A stretch of DNA of 64,000 nucleotides from Pseudomonas lactucae (GTDB lineage: Bacteria; Pseudomonadota; Gammaproteobacteria; Pseudomonadales; Pseudomonadaceae). Each line of letters opens with the position of its first letter. Position 1 is the first letter of the stretch. The notes beneath the pieces are model-generated. The model made no database searches. It saw only the letters and a program-made list of their open reading frames with translations, and had not been told where the DNA came from. The stretch is taken from assembly GCF_016937615.1 (NCBI RefSeq), contig NZ_JAFHKI010000064.1, positions 1 to 64,000 on the forward strand, in the 5' to 3' direction. Both the position numbers and the translations under genes were made by a program. This document shows positions 34,183 through 40,416 of the stretch, one piece after another.

Positions 34183-34259
34183 GGGCCTATAGCTCAGTTG
34201 GTCAGAGCAGAGGACTCATAATCCTTTGGTCCACGGTTCAAGTCCGTGTGGGCCCACCA
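34183..34259 (+). tRNA. tRNA with CAT anticodon (probably tRNA-Ile2, otherwise elongator tRNA-Met)
   Basis: A 77-nt cloverleaf ending in encoded CCA with anticodon loop CTCATAA. The acceptor stem has C4-G69 and C5-G68 and the anticodon stem lacks A27-U43; in E. coli these features mark tRNA-Ile2, which TilS modifies to lysidine at position 34, and distinguish it from elongator tRNA-Met. Bases 34213-34259 are also the left attachment site of the island, so the 3' half of this gene was supplied by integration. Confidence 0.9.
34213..34259 (+). repeat. attL: 47-bp direct repeat (tRNA 3' half)
   Basis: Identical to 45018-45064. Integration at this repeat keeps the tRNA gene whole. Just inside it a small hairpin (CTGCAGCAATGCTGCAG followed by TTTC) may replace the tRNA terminator. 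Confidence 0.92.
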
Positions 34260-34319
34260 TATAAACCAAGGGCTGCAGCAATGCTGCAGTTTCGAGAGGG
34301 TGTTTTGGAATGCCTCCGA

Positions 34320-34338
34320 GGTACAGTTTCGGTACAGT
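34320..34338 (+). promoter_or_regulatory. Direct repeats GGTACAGT near attL (candidate integrase arm sites)
   Basis: GGTACAGT occurs at 34320 and 34331, 11 bases apart, and again at 44892 near the other end of the island. Spacing of one helical turn and presence inside both ends suggest recombinase arm-type binding sites. Confidence 0.4.
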
Positions 34339-34364
34339 CCGTGCCGATGTCTTCGGAGAACAGC

Positions 34365-35036
34365 ATGGCAACTCTCGTAAAAACCCCATCAGGAACCTGG
34401 AAAGCGGTCATCCGAAAAGTCGGATGGCCGACAGCATCCAAAACGTTTCGCACCAAACGCGATGCAGAGGATTGGTCACGTCGAACCGAAGACGAGATGG
34501 TCAGAGGTGTCTACATCCAGCGCAGCGGATCAGAGCGGATGACCCTAGAAGCGGCGCTGAAGCGTTATCTGTCTGAGGTCACTCCTACCAAAAAGCCTTC
34601 TACTCAGAATGGCGAAGCAAGCAAGGCAAAAAAGCTCACTACCGAGCTGGGTAAATACTCCCTTGCAGCCCTCTCCAGCGAAATCATCGCAGCCTACCGT
34701 GACAAGCGACTGTCTCAGCCCGCAGCCCGCAAGCGCACATTGACCAGCAACAACACCGTTCGGCTTGAGTTGGCGCTCTTGGGACATCTTTACTCAACGG
34801 CAATCAAAGAATGGGGGCTCGGCCTCACATTCAATCCAGTTGCTTTTCAAAAAAAGATCCTGAGTGAGCAAACTTGGGAAGCAAAAAGCAAAGGCGAAAA
34901 GCTTCTACTGACAGACCTTAAAGGCAAGACATTTGCTTTCAATCGATCAGTTGATGAGAAAGGGCTGGATTGCCTGAATTGTGGCTTCGGCACAGGCATG
35001 CCTGAGTCTTGGCAGCAATTCGATCCAAACAAGTAA
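34365..35036 (+). pseudogene. Truncated phage-type tyrosine integrase (N-terminal part only)
   Basis: The first 165 or so residues look like the N-terminus of tRNA-site integrases: MATLVKTPSGTWKAVIRKVG, then TFRTKRDAEDWSRR and VRGVYIQRS, then the SAM-like core-binding region (TSNNTVRLELALLGHLYS). After LTFNPV the sequence is no longer integrase-like and the catalytic domain with R..K..HxxR..Y is missing; the frame stops at 223 codons. It sits directly inside attL as expected for the island's original integrase. It should not be able to recombine by itself. Confidence 0.75.
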
Positions 35037-35057
35037 ATTCAGACTCAAGGAGAGGTA

Positions 35058-35171
35058 ATGACGAAAAGTTTCGCTTGGCCGCTCCTATGGAAAAGCCAGG
35101 TATTCCTTCATCGGACCGACGCGATCAAGTTTTCGCATCTTAAAAAGGTGCGCAACGTAGCGGGGCTCTGA
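35058..35171 (+). CDS. Small ORF, 37 aa, with strong ribosome-binding site
   Basis: An ATG preceded by AAGGAGAGG at good spacing opens a 37-residue frame (begins MTKSFAWPLLWK, rather basic, ends VRNVAGL). It lies 21 bases after the integrase remnant. I do not recognise it; it may be a real small protein or a leftover leader of a lost gene. Confidence 0.3.
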   Translation: MTKSFAWPLLWKSQVFLHRTDAIKFSHLKKVRNVAGL

Positions 35172-35200
35172 TTGCCTGCCGCTGCTTTTCGCTTAGATAG

Positions 35201-35237
35201 AGGGGTGCTAGACTTCTTGTCGATGTCTAGCACCCCT
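35201..35237. repeat. 13-bp perfect inverted repeat before the tandem repeats
   Basis: Arms AGGGGTGCTAGAC and GTCTAGCACCCCT are separated by 11 bases. No T-run follows on either strand, so an operator or recombination site is as likely as a terminator. It directly abuts the first 166-bp repeat. Confidence 0.6.
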
Positions 35238-35240
35238 AGC

Positions 35241-35695
35241 GTTGCACCACCACAGCCCTGACCAGTCAAGACTCGACCCTCAGCTGGTCTAGGGCTTTAC
35301 TTTTGCGGGCATCGAGGTGGGTGGATTGGCACTCGATGCCCGTAGCTCTTCTCCTCAGTAACTGCATTTTCGGCCTCCTCTAGGTCGTATCGGTTGTCAG
35401 CTAAACGTTGCACCACCACAGCCCTGACCAGTCAAGACTCGACCCTCAGCCGGTCCAGGGCTTTATTTTTGAGGGCATCGAGGTGGTGGATTGGCACTCG
35501 ATGCCCGTAGCTCTTCTCTTCAGTAACTGCATTTTCGCTCTCCTCTAGATCGTATCGGTTGTCAGCTAAACGTTGCACCACCACAGCCCTGCCCTGTCCT
35601 GCCCAGTCAAGACTCGACCCTCAGCTGGTCCAGGGCTTTATTTTTTGAGGGCATCGAGGTGCGCGGATTGGCACTCGATGCCCGTAGCTCTCTTA
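35241..35695. repeat. Three tandem ~166-bp structured repeats
   Basis: Units start at 35241, 35407 and 35572 with GTTGCACCACCACAGCCCTG; periods are 166 and 165 bases and the third unit is cut at about 125 bases by the end of the neighbouring minus-strand gene. Each unit has a perfect 10-bp stem GGGCATCGAG/CTCGATGCCC with a variable 14-15-base loop, and before it a longer imperfect hairpin (AGCCCTG... pairing with ...CAGGGCT) followed by a T-rich tract on the + strand. Read on the minus strand, copy 1 offers a 33-codon ORF with a GAGGAGG site (MQLLRRRATGIECQSTHLDA), but one-base changes in the loops break that frame in copy 2 and shorten it in copy 3. Confidence 0.85.
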
Positions 35696-36361
35696 AGCAC
35701 TTGCCTTAGCCTTCGCTGTCCGTTTGGGCTTGCTGGATGAAGCCGGTGCCGGCGGAGATGGCGATGCTTTTTTGCTTCCTTTTGCGGCCTTGGCTGCGAC
35801 TGCCTTCTCTGCTTTTTGGAGTTCTGCCCAATGGGCCTGGAATGCCTCGATATCGCCATAGGCACCAATCTCCGGGAGTCGCTCGATGAAGCGGCTATAC
35901 AGGCCATCCTGAACCTTGCTGTGCTTACGCATCCACTCGACCGCAGCGTTAGGATTGGTGAGCATCACATAGTGAAATTCGCCGGATGCACCTGGCTTGG
36001 TCATGATGAAGTTCAGCTCCCGGAGCTTCTTCATCCGACGACGCCAGGTGTCCACGGCACGCTCCCCGAGAAAACCCGCTTCGGCAGCAAACGTGCTTGG
36101 ATTCTCGATCGTTATGACCGGATGATCGGGCATACGCGCCCATAGACAAAACAGCACGTGCCCAGCAGGTTGTCCCTTCGAATCGGCGTCAATAATCTGC
36201 ATGGCAATGGGTAGGGTCCGAGGGATCGTGCTGAAGCCATCGTGGGTTTTGCGCGTCCATTTCAACGCCTCGGAAATGTCAGGGAAGTGGACTAGCATCA
36301 GTTGCTGAGCACGTTCCGCCATCGTTAAGCGGCGTTTTGCTGACTGTTTTGCGTTGGCCAT
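35693..36361 (-). CDS. Winged-helix-like plasmid protein with basic AK-rich tail (possible replication or DNA-binding protein)
   Basis: Protein of 222 aa. The central part (about residues 70-125: ENPSTFAAEAGFLGERAVD, then WRRRMKKLRELNFI and GEFHYVMLTNP) has the pattern of a winged helix-turn-helix. The C-terminal 35 residues are Lys/Ala/Pro/Ser-rich, like histone H1-type tails, suggesting nonspecific DNA contact. The start at 36361 (MANAKQSAKRR) follows a GGATAAGGGC site. The upstream region has iteron-like repeats, so a replication-initiator role is possible but unproven. Its stop falls at the edge of the third tandem repeat. Confidence 0.55.
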   Translation of the reverse strand: MANAKQSAKRRLTMAERAQQLMLVHFPDISEALKWTRKTHDGFSTIPRTLPIAMQIIDADSKGQPAGHVLFCLWARMPDHPVITIENPSTFAAEAGFLGERAVDTWRRRMKKLRELNFIMTKPGASGEFHYVMLTNPNAAVEWMRKHSKVQDGLYSRFIERLPEIGAYGDIEAFQAHWAELQKAEKAVAAKAAKGSKKASPSPPAPASSSKPKRTAKAKASA

Positions 36362-36429
36362 TGTGTAGCCCTTATCCGTTTTCTGTTGGGTCCAGTTTCC
36401 CGGCATTCGCTGACGATGGCAAACCGTCA

Positions 36430-36640
36430 TTACACGCGTATATCACGCATTACTATGCACGCGAATTGACGATACAGCTTACTCAATTGCATGAAATAGC
36501 CTAACTCACTCCTTCGTATTGCGCGATATCGCGCAAATTCAGCTGAAAAAACTCATTAATTTCATAATGTTATGGCGAACCTGCGGTGCTCGTTGTGCTG
36601 AATGTACTCAGCGTGCTGTATGTGCTCGGTGTGCTGATGG
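36430..36640. other. Candidate plasmid-type replication origin region
   Basis: An AT-rich stretch (about 36440-36580) contains the perfect 18-bp palindrome TTGCGCGATATCGCGCAA (36519-36536). It is followed by three contiguous 18-bp direct repeats at 36586, 36604 and 36622, consensus GTGCTCGGTGTGCTGAAT with a few changes. Iterons, an AT-rich segment and a neighbouring DNA-binding protein gene form the usual theta-origin pattern. The remaining bases to 36718 hold nothing I can name. Confidence 0.45.
36586..36639 (+). repeat. Three 18-bp iteron-like direct repeats
   Basis: GTGCTCGTTGTGCTGAAT, GTACTCAGCGTGCTGTAT and GTGCTCGGTGTGCTGATG lie head to tail without spacers. GTGCTG is invariant. They sit about 225 bases upstream of the winged-helix protein gene. 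Confidence 0.7.
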
Positions 36641-36718
36641 GTGTAGGGTGTGGGAAGAGGGGCGTGAAATCCATTAACCCCTCCTGAAATTTTCAGAGAA
36701 GACTGTGCTGGGGTGACC

Positions 36719-37672
36719 TCAGTAGCGGACTTTGAAGGTCGGTGAATCCTCCGCCCGCAGCTGTCGGCGATCGTAGATCCGGGTGGTGCTGATATTCGCG
36801 TGGCCCAGCCAAGCCTGAACCTTGGCAATATCCGCCTCGTTTTCCAGGGCATTGGTCGCTGCGGTTGCCCGCAGACCATGCACTCCCAAGCCGGCCACCT
36901 CAATGCCGACTGCTTTCGCATAGCCTCCGACCATCACGTAAATACCATTCGCGGTAACGCCGGCGCCGGTCTGGCGGCCACGTAGGGGTTTGAAGAGCGG
37001 CACTTTGCTTTCTTCCTGGTGATACCCAGAAACCTGCAGATAGGCATGAATACGCTCGGCCGCGACAGGGTGCAGCGGCAGATAGCGCATCTTGCCGCCT
37101 TTACCGTGGATCTGCAGGTACTTGATGCCGCGTCGCTCCTGGATATCAGCCACCATCAATTGGGCCGCTTCCTCGCGCCGCAGGCCGTGATAGAGGAGTA
37201 CCGCAAGAATTGCCCGGTCACGCAGTCCCTTGAGCGTTTCAGTATCTGGAGCATCGAGCAGCTGCTTGGCCTGGTGATCACCGAGGGCCGGTGTCTTGCC
37301 CTCGTTGCTTTCAACTCGGGGCCGTTTCACGCCATGCACGGGATTGCCTCCAGTGACCGCATTGTTCTCCAGGAGGTGATCGAACAGGCTGGCAAGCGCC
37401 GCCAGTTTGCGGCGTATGGTGGCCCCAGCCAGGCCTCGGCCTTCCAGCTGCGCGCGCCAAGCTAAAACATGGGAGCGCGTCACGGCGCGAAACTCCTCGG
37501 TGCCGACCAGACCGACAAAGCTGCAGAAGTCCTGCAGGTCATTCTGGTAAGCACGACGCGTGCGGTGGTTATCGATATTGGCGAACCACTCGACTGCGGC
37601 CGGCACGCTGGCCAACTGCTGGAACTCGACGGCTGTCAGTCGGCGTTCGCTGGAAAGGATGAGATCTGACAC
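36719..37672 (-). CDS. XerC/XerD-type tyrosine recombinase
   Basis: Site-specific recombinase of 317 aa. A SAM-like core-binding domain (about 22-110) precedes a catalytic domain with all expected residues: R165 (YHGLRREEA), K191 (HGKGGKMR), H265 and R268 (VHGLRATAATN), H291 (WLGHANIST) and Y300 (TRIYDRR). It resembles plasmid/transposon-type recombinases more than tRNA-site integrases and may resolve multimers or drive island movement. It begins one base after the HEPN-like gene stop, so the two are in one operon. Confidence 0.88.
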   Translation of the reverse strand: MSDLILSSERRLTAVEFQQLASVPAAVEWFANIDNHRTRRAYQNDLQDFCSFVGLVGTEEFRAVTRSHVLAWRAQLEGRGLAGATIRRKLAALASLFDHLLENNAVTGGNPVHGVKRPRVESNEGKTPALGDHQAKQLLDAPDTETLKGLRDRAILAVLLYHGLRREEAAQLMVADIQERRGIKYLQIHGKGGKMRYLPLHPVAAERIHAYLQVSGYHQEESKVPLFKPLRGRQTGAGVTANGIYVMVGGYAKAVGIEVAGLGVHGLRATAATNALENEADIAKVQAWLGHANISTTRIYDRRQLRAEDSPTFKVRY

Positions 37673-37673
37673 C

Positions 37674-38339
37674 TCAAACTCCCTTCAGATGTTTTTTATG
37701 GATCTCTTGGCAACGGTCAATGACTTTCTTTACGCGAGCATTAAGCAAGTAGTCGTTACGGAAACCCGGTGGGCAGATGCTTCTATCGCGCCAAAGAAAG
37801 CCGCCAAAAATGCCGCAGGGCGACGCTTCCAGTTCGAGTGAGAGTAGCACCAGGGTCATGTAGGCGTTGGGCACCTGATCTTCTTCAAATTGAACCCATT
37901 CGGTCCTCATGGTCTCCCTGACCGTTCCCGTAACGTTTTCCGGCACTGACTTGTAATGCACTAGTTTATTTCGCGCTTGCACGAGCTTAGCGAGGTGTTG
38001 GATTGCCAGACCTTTGTTGTCGAGCGATTGGCCACAAATCTGGCGGGTCAGCTTCTTCCATTTAGGTACCAAGCTCACCCTGTCCAGAGAAGGCTTGCTG
38101 GCTTCCAGATCACCCAGGGCTGTGGCCGCAAACTCAAATGCCGCCGCCTCGATGGCCATCGCAGCAAATACGATGGTCTTGATGCCGCTGACACGTGGTC
38201 CCTCATACCGGCCCAACCCACCCGTTGCGGCCTCATTCAGAAAATCCCCGAATGCTTGCTCGGCGATGTCGACATAGGTCTGCACCATCGAGCCTGCGCG
38301 GACCGGATGGATGTACCTGTGCGGTTCTAAAACATCCAC
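37674..38339 (-). CDS. HEPN-like hypothetical protein
   Basis: Protein of 221 aa, mostly helical by composition. A helical segment (IKTIVFAAMAIEAAAFEFAA) and a following QARNKLVHYKS, an R-x4-H motif (R123-H128), resemble HEPN domains, which often act as RNases in defence and toxin systems. The GTG at 38339 with AAGGAGCTGTC upstream is the best start. A perfect inverted repeat lies just before it, suggesting regulated transcription. The family assignment is by motif only. Confidence 0.5.
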   Translation of the reverse strand: MDVLEPHRYIHPVRAGSMVQTYVDIAEQAFGDFLNEAATGGLGRYEGPRVSGIKTIVFAAMAIEAAAFEFAATALGDLEASKPSLDRVSLVPKWKKLTRQICGQSLDNKGLAIQHLAKLVQARNKLVHYKSVPENVTGTVRETMRTEWVQFEEDQVPNAYMTLVLLSLELEASPCGIFGGFLWRDRSICPPGFRNDYLLNARVKKVIDRCQEIHKKHLKGV

Positions 38340-38356
38340 CGACAGCTCCTTTTTAA

Positions 38357-38386
38357 AAGTGGTGATAACGTATTTTATCACCACTT
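38357..38386. promoter_or_regulatory. 12-bp perfect inverted repeat, probable operator
   Basis: AAGTGGTGATAA and TTATCACCACTT separated by CGTATT, about 18 bases upstream of the HEPN-like gene start. Its place and symmetry suit a dimeric repressor site or autoregulation. Confidence 0.6.
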
Positions 38387-38449
38387 ATAGGCAGGCTATT
38401 TCGTGTAGCTGAGTGAGCCGGGATTAGCCCCCGACCCTTTGGTGGGACG

Positions 38450-38818
38450 TCACACTAATAGACCGTCTTGGGCGTCTGCGCCATCTGCGTCTGCAGCACG
38501 CTGATTTTTGATCAGTTGAGTGTTTTGAGCTTTGGTCAGCGATGCTCTGCGCTTGTTCGCACGATGAAATTTGGCGATGACAGGCATATCGCTGCCTACA
38601 AACGTCACAGGGTCTGACGGGTTGTTACGCAGATCGTTCTTGGTCATCTGCAGAGCCAGTACATCCGGATCGACGCCTTCTGCCAGAGACTGGCTGATGC
38701 GAGCCGCCACAACACCAGTACGCTCCTCCTGGTCGTGCGTTACCACCTCGAATGCATCGACGGCCTTGTCCGCGACCTTCCTGGCTTTGTTTTTAATTTC
38801 TTCAATCAAATCGGTCAT
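38450..38818 (-). CDS. Hypothetical protein, 122 aa
   Basis: Not recognised. It begins MTDLIEEIKNKARKVADKAVD, an amphipathic charged helix, and carries a basic middle (HRANKRRASLTKAQ) and an acidic/alanine-rich end. No cysteines, signal peptide or membrane segment. Upstream AGAGAAG is a weak ribosome-binding site. It is on the same strand as the HEPN-like gene but 110 bases ahead of it. Confidence 0.5.
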   Translation of the reverse strand: MTDLIEEIKNKARKVADKAVDAFEVVTHDQEERTGVVAARISQSLAEGVDPDVLALQMTKNDLRNNPSDPVTFVGSDMPVIAKFHRANKRRASLTKAQNTQLIKNQRAADADGADAQDGLLV

Positions 38819-39127
38819 GTGCTGGCTTCTCTTAGCGAGTAGTGGGTAACCAAGCCCTTAGGCTTGGAGCTTAAGACTATCTGCCGAGCGAGCTGCCGAC
38901 CAGCAACGGCTGCCGACCTTAAAACCTTGAGATTTGCTTGAGAACGGCAGCGCATGCAACCCGCCCCAGGTATGCGCAAGGTATCGCCAACTGTAATATT
39001 ACCTTGACATTACTTATAAATTCTTGTAATAATAGAACTACCAGACAAACGTCTGTTTTTTAGAGCGCCGCCATAAGGCGGCAATTAGGCTGTGCTTGTA
39101 AAGGCAGTCACTAAATGAGGCAATAAA
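38819..39127. other. AT-rich regulatory interval before the toxin gene
   Basis: Divergent spacer between the 122-aa gene and the toxin transcript. It contains a 7-bp hairpin CCAAGCC/GGCTTGG (38850-38867), then the palindrome GTAATATTAC (38993-39002) and a strong promoter. No other gene is seen. Confidence 0.5.
38992..39034 (+). promoter_or_regulatory. Strong sigma70 promoter flanked by TGTAATA half-sites
   Basis: -35 TTGACA (39004-39009), 17-base spacer, -10 TAATAA (39027-39032). TGTAATA occurs just before the -35 (38992) and across the -10 (39025), so a bound regulator would cover the promoter. Antitoxin autorepression is a reasonable guess. Confidence 0.65.
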
Positions 39128-39211
39128 ATGAATAGCTTACTAAATCCATCTATGCCAGGAGCATATAAAAACCATGAAAAAGAAAAACGATACAACCGCC
39201 ATCGAACGTAA
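39128..39211 (+). CDS. Possible 27-aa leader peptide overlapping the toxin start
   Basis: ATG at 39128 opens a 27-codon frame (begins MNSLLNPSMPGAY) that overlaps the toxin gene start by 38 bases in another frame. Its ribosome-binding site is weak. It could couple or limit toxin translation, or be chance. Confidence 0.25.
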   Translation: MNSLLNPSMPGAYKNHEKEKRYNRHRT

Positions 39212-39584
39212 ACCTGATCTGCTAATAGAGTTCTACCCACACAAGGCTGTACTCAAGGAGATGGGTAAACTCCCAGATCAGGTGCGGGAAAGCTTCATCG
39301 TCAGCTTGCATCTGATGGCTAAACATCAACTGCCTGCTTGCGAGACCGATCAGTTGATCAGCATCCATAAGGATGTCTATGAACTGATAGAAAATGGATC
39401 CCCAGCTTACCGCTGTGTCTATACGATAGAAGTAACAGGTAAAATCATCGTACTGCACGCGTGCAAGAAAACCACGAATGGACCCGATCCACAAATCAAG
39501 TCCACCGTGACGCTACGCCGGAAAGCCCTGATTTCAGAGCTCAAGGCGGACGCAAAAGCGTCGAAGAAAGAGAAAAAGAAGTAA
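39174..39584 (+). CDS. Gp49-like / HigB-type toxin
   Basis: Protein of 136 aa. The core matches the phage-derived Gp49-like RelE/HigB superfamily: LPDQVRESFIVSLHLMAKH, HKDVYELIENGSPAYRCVY, and VTGKIIVLHACKKTT. Members cleave mRNA on the ribosome. A basic Lys-rich tail (AKASKKEKKK) is present. The antitoxin-like gene lies directly downstream but on the opposite strand, an unusual arrangement, and a terminator separates them. Confidence 0.72.
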   Translation: MKKKNDTTAIERKPDLLIEFYPHKAVLKEMGKLPDQVRESFIVSLHLMAKHQLPACETDQLISIHKDVYELIENGSPAYRCVYTIEVTGKIIVLHACKKTTNGPDPQIKSTVTLRRKALISELKADAKASKKEKKK

Positions 39585-39597
39585 GGCTATAAATCAA

Positions 39598-39625
39598 GCG
39601 ACGCTATCACAGCGTCGCTTTTTTT
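39598..39625 (+). terminator. Terminator of the toxin gene, overlapping the antitoxin 3' end
   Basis: 8-bp stem GCGACGCT/AGCGTCGC, 5-base loop, then seven T's. It overlaps the last codons of the convergent antitoxin-like gene. Confidence 0.85.
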
Positions 39626-39918
39626 ACGCTCATCACGAAAGGTTTCGCTTTGTTTTCTGGATTGAAGTCTGCGTCTACTTTGTAACCTATTCGGATTAGC
39701 ATCTCCAAGAGAGTATCGATAGAAAATTTCTCTAGATAGCCTTTGAATAGATTGCTCATTCGAGGTGCGCTGACGTTCAATTTTTTTGCAGCTACAGCTT
39801 GTGACCATTCATTATCGCGAATCAATGTGATCAGAGTCATGAATAGCTGTGTTTTTAAATGCTTCATGTTGTACTCAACGGGATCCGTTGTGAACAGCTC
39901 GAATAGGTTCTGACTCAT
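39607..39918 (-). CDS. HigA-like HTH antitoxin (HTH_37/XRE type)
   Basis: Protein of 103 aa with a helix-turn-helix WSQAVAAKKLNVSAPRMSNLF followed by a C-terminal SIDTLLEMLIRIGYKV, the pattern of HTH_37/XRE antitoxins that pair with Gp49-like toxins. Here it converges on the toxin gene rather than sharing its operon. It probably represses its own promoter and perhaps the toxin promoter. Confidence 0.72.
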   Translation of the reverse strand: MSQNLFELFTTDPVEYNMKHLKTQLFMTLITLIRDNEWSQAVAAKKLNVSAPRMSNLFKGYLEKFSIDTLLEMLIRIGYKVDADFNPENKAKPFVMSVKKATL

Positions 39919-39952
39919 AATAAGTCCTCCCTAGGTGGAGGTCGCCTCTAGA

Positions 39953-40144
39953 ATGAAAAGTAACAGGATTGCTCGACCTCTGAGCATGAGCGTTACCAGC
40001 CCACTGACGACAATATTATTATCTTTTCTTGTAACATTGCAAGCGTTTTCTTCTGCTTTCTTCATTTGCCACGACCTTCATGCAGACGAGAAGGTCATGT
40101 CCATCGAGCTGATTCTCGGTAGACTCCGGTCAGTGCTTACCTAG
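39953..40144 (+). CDS. Possible small membrane peptide, 63 aa
   Basis: Weak call. A frame starting MKSNRIARPLS contains one hydrophobic segment (about residues 16-36) and ends in a charged tail. GGTGGAGG lies 11-16 bases upstream; an in-frame GTG at 39935 is an alternative start. Not recognised; it may be chance coding between the antitoxin and the nuclease genes. Confidence 0.25.
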   Translation: MKSNRIARPLSMSVTSPLTTILLSFLVTLQAFSSAFFICHDLHADEKVMSIELILGRLRSVLT

Positions 40145-40416
40145 GGCGGGAAAATACGGCCTTTCTGGAGCCGAATACTGGCCAGCAAAAAATGCTACCC
40201 AGCCCTCATCGGCTATAGCTGTGAGCACACGTCCCTATCCTACTGTCAATCCGCGGCGTGAGGCTGCCGGCGCTCGCTTGAGCGTTTCACCTAACCGTTG
40301 GTCGATATCGTTAGTATGCGATACAGCTCACCTTACGAGTTCACGATGTCGGACAACGGTGATCGACTTTCAACCGAGCTGGCATGATGGATGGACAGGA
40401 ACCCCACCTATTCGAC
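40145..40416. other. Spacer without recognised gene
   Basis: Open frames here are short and unlike known proteins. Only the 3' end of the PIN gene lies beyond it. No clear terminator or repeat seen. Confidence 0.4.

Noticed and set aside
35300..35380. Peptide family encoded by the tandem repeats
   Set aside because: Only copy 1 gives the full 33-codon frame; copy 2 shifts frame and copy 3 lacks the start and stops early, so coding is not supported as the conserved feature.
35241..35695. CRISPR array
   Set aside because: The repeats are about 166 bp and contiguous without unique spacers, and no cas genes are present.
36586..36639. CRISPR-like short repeats
   Set aside because: The 18-bp repeats have no spacers between them; an iteron-type array fits better.
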